Below are positions 27,110 through 35,553 of a stretch of 64,000 nucleotides of DNA, piece after piece. The notes under the pieces were generated by a model. It saw nothing but the letters and a program-made list of their open reading frames with translations. It was not told the origin of the DNA and searched no databases. The position numbers and the translations under genes were made by a program. Positions within the stretch are counted from its first letter, which is position 1. Every line of letters starts with the position of its first letter. The stretch covers positions 1 through 64,000 of the forward strand of contig NZ_BAABLF010000014.1 in the NCBI RefSeq assembly GCF_039544205.1. The letters run 5' to 3'. Source of the stretch: Ferrimonas gelatinilytica (GTDB lineage: Bacteria > Pseudomonadota > Gammaproteobacteria > Enterobacterales > Shewanellaceae).

Positions 27110-28810
27110 TCAGAATTTCAGGGCCAGGGTGGCGTTGATGTCGTAGGCGGTGTCGACCACCGGCAGCATGGAGAACGCGCTGCCTGCAAGGAGATCGTCC
27201 ACCTTCTGCGGGGCGCCCACCGGGGTGCCGCTGCCGCTGTACTCGTAGTCGTAATAGAGGCCGGCCAGCTTGATGAACATCTTCGGATTGATGTCGAAGA
27301 TGTAGTAAGCCTCACCGACGTGGCCGCGGGTAGCCAGCTTGCTGCCGATGGGGTCGTCCTGGGCCTGGGTGAAGGGGGTCCAGTATTCGGATCCGTAGTT
27401 GTACTCCAGGCCGAACTTGCCGCCGGAGGTGGGGATTTGGAACCCGGTGTAGATGCCGTAACCGTTATGATCGCCGGGGTCCTGGGCTGCCACCGGCACC
27501 ATGAGGATCTCGCTGCCGTCGGCGTTCAGTGCCGCCTCGAAGCGGGCATCCGCCATCATGCCGCCGAACAGGCCGGCATTGCCGTTGGACTCGGTGCGGG
27601 TCCACCCCAGGGAGGCGAAGCCGACCCAGCCACTGTCGCCCTCGTAGGCGTAGCCAACACCGCCGAGATACATGTCGCCGATGACGTTGGAGGGCTGCAC
27701 CCGGGTGACGAAGTTGAAATCGTCAAACTTCTGAAGGTCCTGGTACATGGTGGGGGCGAAGATCCCGGCCAGTTGGGTGGGGAACGCCATCAGCCCCTTG
27801 AAACCGTCGTTGACGTCCTTGGCGCCGAACAGGGTGAGCTGGAGGAAATGGGTACCGTCGTTGAGGGCGTCAATATTGAAGCCGGCCAGGTGGGTATCCT
27901 TGGTGACGATGCCACCGTACATCTCGCCGTTGCCCCATTGGGACTCGAAGCCCTGGCCGTAGCAGAAGCGCAGCACCTGGCCTTCGACACCGGTGATTTC
28001 GCCGAGTCGGTAGCCCAGTGTGGCGCCGTCAAAGTTGAAGTTCACCAGGTGGCCTGAGGGGGTGCCACCCCGCAGCTCATTCTCCCGGTACTGGGTTGGC
28101 GGCCCGTAGGTGGAGGGGCGGCGGCCGATGGAGAGATAGAACTGGCTACCGGCGATCTCCTTCCAATCGAAGTAGGCCCGCTCTACCCGCAGCCAGTCGC
28201 CACTGGTGTTACCGCTGTTGGTGCCATCCATGGTGAAGCTGCGCCAGGAGTCGAACACCTGCACACCGGTGGAGTCGCCCCAGTTTTTGTACATGGTGAG
28301 ACGACCGGCGAAGCTGACGTTGTCCCAAACCTTGGCGTTGAGGTTGAGGCGCAGGCGGGTGTTGTAGAGCACGTCATTGTTGACGTCGTAGGTTTGCTTC
28401 GGGGCCAGCATCATCGGCATAACGCCCTGGAGCTGGCCGCTCATAAAGGCCTGGGCCAGGACCGGGTTGGCGGCCATCATGGCCCCCAGGGGGGAGTCTG
28501 GGTTGTTTGGGTCGCCCAGCTGGCCGGAGATCGCTTTGGCACCGAAGTCATCGAAGTCCACCAGCATGGCCGGGCTCCAGGTCACGTCCTGGTAGTGCAG
28601 GGTGTGGGCCCGTACCCGGAAGTCGCCGGTCAGCTGGATGCGGTCCGTGGCGGTGTGGCGTTCGGCCTTGTCCAGCCGTTCGGAGAGGTATTCGAGCTCC
28701 TCGTTGAGTTCGTCGATGCGTTGCTTGAGGGCTTCCTGCTCGGTGGGATCCGCTGCCAATGCGGGGGCGGCCAGAGCGAGGGAAACCAGGGTGGCGATTA
28801 GGGTTTTCAT
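27110..28810 (-). CDS. DUF3373-like outer-membrane beta-barrel protein
   Basis: A 566-residue exported protein. The signal peptide ends ALAAD; a coiled coil (QRIDELNEELEYLSERLDKAE) follows, then alternating amphipathic strands rich in Tyr, Trp and Gly (FRVRAHTLHY, AYFDWKEIAGSQFYLSIGRRPSTYGPP, YGIYTGFQIPTSGGKFGLEYNYG) and a terminal Phe in ATLALKF, the usual outer-membrane insertion signal. It resembles DUF3373 family proteins found beside multiheme cytochromes. It contains no CxxCH. AAGGAG precedes the ATG. Its place between a monoheme and an octaheme cytochrome gene suggests it is a porin or sheath for substrate or electron passage (inference). Confidence 0.82.
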   Translation of the reverse strand: MKTLIATLVSLALAAPALAADPTEQEALKQRIDELNEELEYLSERLDKAERHTATDRIQLTGDFRVRAHTLHYQDVTWSPAMLVDFDDFGAKAISGQLGDPNNPDSPLGAMMAANPVLAQAFMSGQLQGVMPMMLAPKQTYDVNNDVLYNTRLRLNLNAKVWDNVSFAGRLTMYKNWGDSTGVQVFDSWRSFTMDGTNSGNTSGDWLRVERAYFDWKEIAGSQFYLSIGRRPSTYGPPTQYRENELRGGTPSGHLVNFNFDGATLGYRLGEITGVEGQVLRFCYGQGFESQWGNGEMYGGIVTKDTHLAGFNIDALNDGTHFLQLTLFGAKDVNDGFKGLMAFPTQLAGIFAPTMYQDLQKFDDFNFVTRVQPSNVIGDMYLGGVGYAYEGDSGWVGFASLGWTRTESNGNAGLFGGMMADARFEAALNADGSEILMVPVAAQDPGDHNGYGIYTGFQIPTSGGKFGLEYNYGSEYWTPFTQAQDDPIGSKLATRGHVGEAYYIFDINPKMFIKLAGLYYDYEYSGSGTPVGAPQKVDDLLAGSAFSMLPVVDTAYDINATLALKF

Positions 28811-28837
28811 GATGACACTCCTTCGTCCTGTTGGGGC

Positions 28838-29155
28838 TTAGCCGCAGGTGGCGGGCTGGTCGGAATCGGCGGCGTGGTCGTAGAGGAACTGGTTGATATC
28901 GAGCAGCATCTGTTCATTCAGTTGCTCGAAGACTTCGGGCTTGTCTTTGTGTTTGTCACGCTGGAAGAAGCGATCCCACTGACCCATGGTTTTGGACATG
29001 GGCGTCAGCTCCATGGTGGCTTCGGAGTGGCAGGCCTTGCAGTGTTTCTTGTAGAGGTGGCGGCCTTTTTTCGGATTGCCGCCATCGACGGCCAGTGCAC
29101 CGGCGGCAGTGGCCAGTATCACAATGGCCAGTGTGGTCTTGATTGAGGTTTTCAT
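28838..29155 (-). CDS. Small monoheme cytochrome c
   Basis: A 105-residue exported class I-like cytochrome: signal peptide MKTSIKTTLAIVILATAAGALA, then KKGRHLYKKHCKACHSE with the only CxxCH, and a Met-containing segment ELTPMSKTM that may give the sixth heme ligand. It would carry single electrons in the periplasm, probably to the octaheme protein encoded downstream. The ATG at 29155 is chosen because the signal peptide begins there. It is the first gene of the operon 29155-25679, and an FNR box lies about 125 bases upstream. Confidence 0.88.
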   Translation of the reverse strand: MKTSIKTTLAIVILATAAGALAVDGGNPKKGRHLYKKHCKACHSEATMELTPMSKTMGQWDRFFQRDKHKDKPEVFEQLNEQMLLDINQFLYDHAADSDQPATCG

Positions 29156-29277
29156 CTCGTCCCCCTTTGCTTGCGGACGGAGCGCCAATGGAGCACTCCA
29201 ACACTTTTGTTATATCCATACATTAGGCGAACCTCATTTAGCTTGTAATCAATTAGATAATACTGAATGAGTTGTTG

Positions 29278-29291
29278 TTGATATGGATCAA
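29278..29291. promoter_or_regulatory. FNR/EtrA binding site
   Basis: TTGAT-ATGG-ATCAA is an exact match to the FNR consensus TTGAT-N4-ATCAA. The only gene it can serve nearby is the monoheme cytochrome at 29155 and its operon, since the other neighbour, gor, ends here. It implies induction when oxygen is absent. The -10 element is not certain, so class I or II geometry cannot be fixed. Confidence 0.8.
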
Positions 29292-29372
29292 ACAGTTTGT
29301 TAACAGTTGATCTGAGACAGAGATCAGGCTTGCAGGCGCCAAGCCGGCAGTGCAGGGAGCGAGGGGGAGGGA

Positions 29373-29405
29373 AAAGAAAAGGGACGGCCATTGCCGTCCC
29401 TTTTT
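29373..29405 (-). terminator. Intrinsic terminator downstream of gor
   Basis: Stem GGGACGGC / GCCGTCCC with a 4-base loop, flanked by AAAAGAAAA and TTTTT, so it may act in both directions. On the minus strand it follows the gor relic. Confidence 0.8.
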
Positions 29406-29423
29406 CAATTGCTATGGGTCACA

Positions 29424-29498
29424 TTACCGCTTGGTCACGAACTCTTCCGCGCTGGTGGGGTGCAAAGCCACGGTGGCATCGAAATCTGCCTTGGTGGC
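29424..29498 (-). pseudogene. Relic of a second gor 3' end
   Basis: Read on the minus strand, these 75 bases encode ATKADFDATVALHPTSAEEF then VTKR and a stop, the same C-terminus as the intact gor at 29546, which ends VTMR. Codon by codon, 63 of 75 bases agree and most differences are synonymous. Similarity stops abruptly upstream (about 29499), so only the last 24 codons survive. It is a leftover of a duplicated or replaced gor gene. Confidence 0.85.
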
Positions 29499-29545
29499 GC
29501 GCCACCCGTTCGATGCAAGCCGCCCGAACTTGCCTTGGCGTCAAG

Positions 29546-30901
29546 TTAGCGCATCGTTACAAACTCTTCCGCAGAGGTCGGGTGCAACGCCACGGTGGCG
29601 TCGAAATCTGCTTTGGTGGCGCCCATCTTGATGGCGACGGCGAAGCCCTGCAGGATCTCATCCATGCCGAAGCCGATGCCATGCAGGCCGACGATCTTCT
29701 CCTCGGGACCCACGCAGACCAGCTTCATCTCGGTGGCCTGCCGGTGGGCAGTCACCGCGGTGTACATGGCGGCGAAGGAGGAGGTGTACACCTTCACATT
29801 GCTTTCGCCGTATTCGGCCTGGGCCTGGGGCTCGGTGAGACCGATGGTACCGATGGGTGGGTGGCTGAACACCACGGTGGGCACCAGGGCGTAATCCATC
29901 TTGGCCTCCGGCTGGCCGCCAAACAGACGCTCGGACAGGGCGCGTCCGGCCTTGACCGCCACCGGCGTCAGTTCGATGCCGCCGGCCATGATGTCTCCGA
30001 CGGTGTAGATCCCCTCCACGTTGGTGTTCTGGTACTCGTCCACCGGAATGTAGCCACGGTTGTCAGCTTCAACACCGGCGGCCTCAAGATTGATCTTGTC
30101 GGTGGCCGGCTCGCGGCCGATGGCCCAGATCAGACAGTCGATGTTGAGGCTGGTTCCGTTCTCCAGGTGCAGGGTGAGGCTGCCATCTTCCTCTTTGACC
30201 AACTCTTTGGGGATCGATTGGGTATGCAGGGTAGGCCCCTCTTCCGCCATCAGTTTGCTCAGGGTCCCGGTGATCATCGGGTCAAAGTTTCTCAGCGGTG
30301 CGTGCTTGCGCACCAGCAGGTGGGTTTCCGATCCCAGGCTGTGTAGCACGCCGGCCAGTTCGACGGCGATGTAACCGGCACCGATGACGGCAACGCGCTT
30401 AGGTTGTTCGGTGAGGGCGAAGAAGCCGTTGGAGTCGATCCCATGTTCCGCGCCCGGGATGGCCGGGATGGTGGGTCGGCCACCGGTGGCGATCAGGATA
30501 TGGGGGGCGGTGTAGTGCTCACCGTTGACCTCGACGGTTTTATTGTCGACAAAGCGGCCGAACCCTCTCACCAGGGTCACGCCGTTGGCGTCCAGGCCAC
30601 GGTTGTAACCGCCGTGGATCCGCTCGATGTAAGCCTCACGGTTTGCTATCAGTTTGCCCCAGTCGAAGCGGTTCAGGGTGGTATCGAAGCCATAGTCCGG
30701 TCCGTACAGCTTGATCGCTTCGGCGACCTGGGCACCAAACCACATCACCTTCTTCGGCACACAGCCGACATTAACGCAGGTACCGCCGAGGTGTTCGGCT
30801 TCGATCAGCAGCACTTTTGCGCCGCGCATTGCGGCCCGGTTGGCTGAAGCGATGCCGCCGGAGCCGGCGCCAAGAACGATGTAGTCAAATTGCTGTGCCA
30901 T
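29546..30901 (-). CDS. gor: Glutathione-disulfide reductase Gor
   Basis: A 451-residue flavoprotein reducing glutathione disulfide with NADPH. It has the N-terminal FAD motif GAGSGGIASA, the redox pair Cys42/Cys47 in GGTCVNVGCVPKK, the NADPH motif GAGYIAVELAGVL followed by RKHAPLR, GREPATDKINLE, and the C-terminal HPTSAEE whose His is the active-site base. Length equals E. coli Gor (450). It is a single gene reading away from the small protein at 31241. A decayed copy of its 3' end lies downstream. Confidence 0.96.
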   Translation of the reverse strand: MAQQFDYIVLGAGSGGIASANRAAMRGAKVLLIEAEHLGGTCVNVGCVPKKVMWFGAQVAEAIKLYGPDYGFDTTLNRFDWGKLIANREAYIERIHGGYNRGLDANGVTLVRGFGRFVDNKTVEVNGEHYTAPHILIATGGRPTIPAIPGAEHGIDSNGFFALTEQPKRVAVIGAGYIAVELAGVLHSLGSETHLLVRKHAPLRNFDPMITGTLSKLMAEEGPTLHTQSIPKELVKEEDGSLTLHLENGTSLNIDCLIWAIGREPATDKINLEAAGVEADNRGYIPVDEYQNTNVEGIYTVGDIMAGGIELTPVAVKAGRALSERLFGGQPEAKMDYALVPTVVFSHPPIGTIGLTEPQAQAEYGESNVKVYTSSFAAMYTAVTAHRQATEMKLVCVGPEEKIVGLHGIGFGMDEILQGFAVAIKMGATKADFDATVALHPTSAEEFVTMR

Positions 30902-31240
30902 GGGGAGCTTCCTTTACCTGAAGTGGAGCAAAACGTTTGGCCCGAGTTGTACCCTGATCCGGCGATGGGCTCAACCACAAACAAAGGATTGCCCCTATCG
31001 GAAACGGCGTTCAGGGTGTGTGTCCAAACGGGGTGGCTGACGATGCCCGATCCCTTTGCACTTGGGGATGGCCAAGTGCGCCTGGGAACCGGGTTGTGGC
31101 TTACTCCTATCGGCTCGGCTTGCTGGAGCTCCTGCACCTCACCGATTTGCGCCGCCAAACGCTTTACACCGCCACTCTCTGTTTTATCTTGGTTTTAATC
31201 TCAATCGGTGGCTCCGGTTTTGCTTTGGAGGAGAGTAGCG
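30902..31240. other. 339-base divergent intergenic region
   Basis: The region lies between gor (minus) and the small gene at 31241 (plus). The only structure I see is an 8-bp hairpin GCACTTGG-N6-CCAAGTGC at 31058-31079. No gene is supported; frames that run on into 31400 conflict with the better small gene there. Confidence 0.5.
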
Positions 31241-31402
31241 ATGCTGAGAAAGATGCTGCGAAAAATATTGGAAAAATGGATTTCCCGGCGCGAGCGTGCG
31301 AAGCGCCCCACCTTCCAGCCCGACTACCCGCCGCAGAAGCCGGGGGATTTCACCTACGACGACCGCCTTTCCACCGGACCGCACTTTCCCCGAGACGACT
31401 GA
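31241..31402 (+). CDS. Small basic protein of unknown function
   Basis: A 53-residue protein. It begins with a strongly basic amphipathic helix (MLRKMLRKILEKWISRRERAK) and ends in a Pro/Asp-rich tail. There is no signal peptide or Cys. The evidence for it is a good GGAGG 9 bases before the ATG and a clean gene-sized gap between gor and the convergent gene at 31421. I do not recognise a family. The basic helix could bind membrane or nucleic acid, but nothing further can be said. Confidence 0.5.
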   Translation: MLRKMLRKILEKWISRRERAKRPTFQPDYPPQKPGDFTYDDRLSTGPHFPRDD

Positions 31403-31420
31403 CTGGCGCTCAGGTCTGCC

Positions 31421-32959
31421 TTACCGTCCAACCCCTACGTAGGGGATACCGGCTAGGGCGACCAGCTCCCGATCGGCGGTGGCGAGATCTTCAAGGTTGA
31501 AGTCGGCGAGACGGTCGTGGCCGCAGGCCCGAGCCATCACGGCCATCAGTGCGGTAGCACTTTTCAGGTAGCGAGCCACCCGTTTGGGCCCCTCGACGGT
31601 ATCGAGGCGCCGCCGCAGCGAGGGATCCTGGGTGGCGATACCACTGGGGCACTGGTTACTGTGACAGATCCGGGCCGCCACGCAGCCCAGGGCCTGGATC
31701 GCGCTGTTGGCCAGGGCGATGCCATCGGCACCCAGTGCCAGGGCCTTGACGAAATCCGCCGGGGTGCGAAGCCCCCCGGTGATGATCAGCGTGACATTCC
31801 TTGCCCCCTGCTCATCCAGGTAGCGTCGGGCCCGGGCAAGGGCGGGGATGGTGGCGACGCTGATGTGATCGCGAAACAGGGCAGGTGCCGCGCCGGTGCC
31901 CCCGCCGCGGCCATCCAGGATCAGGTAATCGGCGCTGGCGTCGAGGGCAAACTGGATATCCCGCTCGATGTGATTGGCGGAGAGCTTGAAGCCGATGGGG
32001 ATGCCGCCGGTGATTTCGCGCACCCGGTCGGCACAGCGGTGAAAGTCCGCCGGGGTCTGGAGGTCCCGGAAGCGGGCCGGGGAGACCGCCGGCTGTCCCG
32101 GCTCCAGGTTCCGTACCTTGGCGATCTCGTCGGTAACTTTGCTGCCGGGCAGGTGCCCGCCGGTGCCGGTTTTGGCAGCCTGCCCCGCTTTAAAATGAAA
32201 CGCCTGCACCCCTTTTAACTTCGCCTCGTCAAACCCGAAGCGGGCCGGTGCCAGTTCATACAGGTAGCGGCTGCAGGCGGCCTGCTCGGCGTCCAGCATC
32301 CCCCCCTCGCCGGATCCTATTCCCGTGCCGGCCAGCTGCGCGCCTTCGGCCAGGGCAATCTTGGCTTCGCGGGAGAGGGCACCAAAGCTCATGTCCGAGA
32401 TCAGGAGTGGAATGTTCAGTTTCAGTGGTTTCTGGGCGCCGGGGCCGATCACCAGTTCGGTCGCCACAGCCTCATCATCCAGCAGCGGTTGATGGGCCAG
32501 CTGGGCCACCATCAGCTGGATCTGGTCCCACTGGGGCAGGGTGTCCCTGGGTACCCCCATGGCCACCATGGGGCCATGGGAACCGCTGCCCTCCAGTCCC
32601 TCCCGCGCCAGTTGGTGGGTCATGGCCACCTGCGGCTCCTCTGCGGTCGGTCGGGCGATGGGCGCTCCCCCTTTCTCTTTTTTTTCTACCGCCTCCAGGG
32701 CCTGACCCACCTGGGCGTCGTCCAGCTGTTTATGGCTGCTGTCGCAGTAAGGCTGGTTACCACTTTGCTTGCACTGACACAGCAGCGCATCGCCATCCCG
32801 CTTGGCCTTGAACATCTGCGGGGTAAAGTCTGTTCCCTCGTGGGATCCGTCACAGAAGGGTTGGTTGGCCGAGCGGCCGCAGCGGCAGAAGGCGTACTCT
32901 TTTCCTTTCTCCAGCGTCACTTTGGCGGGGCGATTGGCGGCAACGATGGCTTTGCTCAT
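31421..32959 (-). CDS. Twin CDGSH iron-sulfur / FMN glutamate-synthase-like fusion protein
   Basis: A 512-residue cytoplasmic protein. Two CDGSH-type 2Fe-2S motifs lie in the first 80 residues: CRCGRSANQPFCDGSH and CQCKQSGNQPYCDSSH. From ~115 the chain matches the FMN-binding domain of glutamate synthase: LLISDMSFGALS, GSGEGGM, GGIPIGFKLSANH, LDGRGGGTGAAP, GADGIALANSA, and CHSNQCPSGIATQ with cysteines for a 3Fe-4S cluster. It lacks the glutaminase domain, so it is not a normal GltB. Such stand-alone synthase domains are poorly characterised; the CDGSH part may pass electrons to FMN or sense redox state (inference). Confidence 0.85.
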   Translation of the reverse strand: MSKAIVAANRPAKVTLEKGKEYAFCRCGRSANQPFCDGSHEGTDFTPQMFKAKRDGDALLCQCKQSGNQPYCDSSHKQLDDAQVGQALEAVEKKEKGGAPIARPTAEEPQVAMTHQLAREGLEGSGSHGPMVAMGVPRDTLPQWDQIQLMVAQLAHQPLLDDEAVATELVIGPGAQKPLKLNIPLLISDMSFGALSREAKIALAEGAQLAGTGIGSGEGGMLDAEQAACSRYLYELAPARFGFDEAKLKGVQAFHFKAGQAAKTGTGGHLPGSKVTDEIAKVRNLEPGQPAVSPARFRDLQTPADFHRCADRVREITGGIPIGFKLSANHIERDIQFALDASADYLILDGRGGGTGAAPALFRDHISVATIPALARARRYLDEQGARNVTLIITGGLRTPADFVKALALGADGIALANSAIQALGCVAARICHSNQCPSGIATQDPSLRRRLDTVEGPKRVARYLKSATALMAVMARACGHDRLADFNLEDLATADRELVALAGIPYVGVGR

Positions 32960-33124
32960 GATGGGCTCCGTTTGGCGGTAGAGCTACAAGACTAGTCCAG
33001 CGTCCCGGTACCATTAGGACCAATCTGGGCTTGGGGCTTGAAGTTAGGGCCTAAAGGCGCCATCTATGGAGGTAATCATCACGTCCGTCGGCCTCCGACG
33101 GTTGGCCCAGTTCAAGGAGTCGCC

Positions 33125-35173
33125 ATGACCAACCCCCTGATGGAACCCCAGTCCCTGCCCGCGTTTTCCCAGATCCGCCCGGAGCATGTTCAGCCTGCGG
33201 TGGAAGCCGCGTTAACACATTGCCGCGAGACGGTGGAGCGGGTGCTGGCCAGCGACGAGGCGGTCAGTTGGGATAGCCTGGTGGCACCCATCGACGAGGC
33301 GGACGACCGCCTGTCCCGGATCTGGTCACCGGTCAGCCACATGAACTCGGTGGTCAGCAACGACGAACTTCGAGCGGCCCACGACGCCTGCCTGCCGCTG
33401 CTGTCGGAGTACTCCACCTGGTTGGGTCAGAACAAGGCACTCTATGAGGCTTACAAGGCGCTGGCCCAGAGCGAGTCGTTTAGTGAGCTCAGTCAGGCCC
33501 AGCGCAAGGTGATAGAGAATGCCCTGCGGGACTTCGAGCTTTCCGGCATCGGCCTGCCGGAAGCCCAGCAGAAGCGTTACGGTGAGATCGTGATGCGACT
33601 GTCCGAGCTCTCCAGCCAGTACTCCAACCAGCTGTTGGATGCCACCAACGCCTGGAGCAAGCTGGTCACGGACAAGTCCGAATTGAAGGGGCTGCCGGAG
33701 TCGGCCTTGGACGCGGCTCGCCAGAGCGCCTCGGCCAGAGAGATGGAGGGGTACCTGCTGACCCTGGAGTTCCCCTCCTACCTGGCCGTCATGACCTACG
33801 CCGACAGCGCCGAGCTTCGTCGGGAGGTGTATACCGCCTTCTGCACCCGGGCATCGGACCAGGGGCCCCATGCCGGCCAGTACGACAACGGCCCGCTGAT
33901 GGATGAGCTGTTGGCGCTGCGCCAGGAGCTGGCTGAACTGCTGGGTTTCGACAGCCCGGCCCATAAGTCCCTGGCGACCAAGATGGCCCAGAGCCCGGAG
34001 CAGGTGATCCAGTTTCTTAACGAGCTGGCGCTGGCCTCCAAGGGGCAGGGTGAAAGGGAGCTGAAGCAGCTGACCGAATATGCTCGGGCGGAACATGGCA
34101 TCGAGGACCTCAATGCCTGGGATCTCACCTACTACGCGGAAAAGCAGAAACAGCACCTGTACCAGATCTCCGACGAGGAGTTGCGCCCCTATTTCCCCGA
34201 GGATAAGGTCCTTTCCGGACTGTTTCACACCGTCGAGCGCTTGTTCGGCGTTAAGGTGCAGGAGCGCCAGGGGGTCGATACCTGGCATCCGGACGTGCGC
34301 TTTTTCGATATTCTTGAGACCGATGGCAGCGTGCGTGGCAGCTTCTACCTGGATCTCTATGCCCGACAGCACAAGCGTGGTGGCGCCTGGATGGATGACT
34401 GCCAGGGGCGCCAGCGGCTAAGCGATGGTCGCGTACAGCTGCCAGTGGCCTACCTGACCTGCAACTTTAATGGCCCGGTGGGGGACAAGCCGGCCCTCTT
34501 TACCCATGACGAGGTGGTCACCCTGTTCCATGAGTTTGGCCATGGCATCCATCACATGCTGACCCGGATCGAAGACGCGCCAGGCGTTGCCGGGATCAAT
34601 GGTGTGCCCTGGGATGCGGTGGAGTTGCCGAGTCAGTTCCTGGAAAACTGGTGCTGGGAGGAGGAAGCCCTGGGCGAGATCTCCGGCCACTATGAAACCG
34701 GGGAGCCCCTGCCTAAGGCGATGCTGGAGAAGATGCTGGCGGCCAAGAACTACCAGAGTGCGATGATGATGTTGCGCCAGCTGGAGTTCTCGCTGTTCGA
34801 CTTCCGCCTGCACCTGGAGTACGCCCAGTTGGAGGGGGAGGATAAGATCCAGTCGATGCTGGACCAGGTTCGCGGTCAGGTGGCGGTGGTCAAAGCGCCG
34901 GACTTCAACCGTTTCCAGCACGGCTTCAGTCATATCTTCGCCGGAGGCTACGCGGCGGGTTACTACAGTTACAAGTGGGCGGAGGTCCTCTCCGCCGATG
35001 CGTTCTCCCGCTTCGAGGAGGAGGGGATCTTCAACCCCGAGGTGGGGGCGGATTTCCTTCACAATATTCTCGAGCGTGGGGGCAGTGACGAGCCGATGGC
35101 GTTGTTCACTGCGTTTCGCGGTCGTGAACCCGAGATCCAGGCCCTGCTGCGACACAGCGGTATCGTCCAGTGA
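33125..35173 (+). CDS. prlC: Oligopeptidase A PrlC/OpdA
   Basis: A 682-residue M3-family zinc metallopeptidase that degrades short peptides, including cleaved signal peptides, in the cytoplasm; E. coli OpdA is 680 residues. The zinc site HEFGH starts at His469, with the third ligand expected in the following ENWCWEEEAL. The ATG at 33125 has AGGAG 7 bases upstream and matches the family N-terminus (LPAFSQIRPEHVQPAV); a longer in-frame start at 33038 is rejected. A single gene with its own terminator. Confidence 0.95.
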   Translation: MTNPLMEPQSLPAFSQIRPEHVQPAVEAALTHCRETVERVLASDEAVSWDSLVAPIDEADDRLSRIWSPVSHMNSVVSNDELRAAHDACLPLLSEYSTWLGQNKALYEAYKALAQSESFSELSQAQRKVIENALRDFELSGIGLPEAQQKRYGEIVMRLSELSSQYSNQLLDATNAWSKLVTDKSELKGLPESALDAARQSASAREMEGYLLTLEFPSYLAVMTYADSAELRREVYTAFCTRASDQGPHAGQYDNGPLMDELLALRQELAELLGFDSPAHKSLATKMAQSPEQVIQFLNELALASKGQGERELKQLTEYARAEHGIEDLNAWDLTYYAEKQKQHLYQISDEELRPYFPEDKVLSGLFHTVERLFGVKVQERQGVDTWHPDVRFFDILETDGSVRGSFYLDLYARQHKRGGAWMDDCQGRQRLSDGRVQLPVAYLTCNFNGPVGDKPALFTHDEVVTLFHEFGHGIHHMLTRIEDAPGVAGINGVPWDAVELPSQFLENWCWEEEALGEISGHYETGEPLPKAMLEKMLAAKNYQSAMMMLRQLEFSLFDFRLHLEYAQLEGEDKIQSMLDQVRGQVAVVKAPDFNRFQHGFSHIFAGGYAAGYYSYKWAEVLSADAFSRFEEEGIFNPEVGADFLHNILERGGSDEPMALFTAFRGREPEIQALLRHSGIVQ

Positions 35174-35553
35174 CGGCTCAGTGAGCCTGCCATCCGCAAG
35201 GGATGGGTTACAGCGCTGGTGAAAGCAACGCCCCGGTTTTTTCCGGGGCGTTTTTGTTGCAGAGCCCGCAAGGTGGAGTCGGGTATAGCTTAATCATTTG
35301 GCCGTGATGTTTTTTTCGTCACTTCTGCAGTTCAGTGGATATCACTCTCGTTGAGACTGTAATGCAGTGGGATCTGATAGCCAGCGTTTCCTGGCCGCGG
35401 TTTCTCTCTTTTTTGGGTGGAGGCCTCGTGAGCGACAACCGGCCCGAATGGGTGACTATGCATTTTATCTATTTTTTTATGTCCTAAATCTCTGATATAG
35501 GTGTGAATGCAACCAAATCGATGGTGTGTTTTCACCTGGTAGAAGGACAGACT
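35174..35553. other. Intergenic region between prlC and the subtilase gene
   Basis: A 380-base gap holding the prlC terminator (35228-35255) and an AT-richer stretch (35290-35500) that probably contains the subtilase promoter. No gene is supported. Confidence 0.6.
35228..35255 (+). terminator. Intrinsic terminator after prlC
   Basis: Stem ACGCCCCGG / CCGGGGCGT with loop T6, then a T run. Confidence 0.88.

Larger units (their letters stand above)
29156..29423. other. Promoter region of the cytochrome operon plus gor terminator
   Basis: This stretch contains no gene. It holds the FNR box (29278-29291), an AT-rich stretch at 29240-29270 with possible -10 elements on the minus strand (TATTAT at 29262-29257), and the terminator at 29373-29405. 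Confidence 0.7.

Noticed and set aside
31018..31500. A 160-codon plus-strand frame
   Set aside because: It overlaps both the small gene at 31241, which has a strong ribosome binding site, and the 3' end of the CDGSH fusion gene; no start signal.
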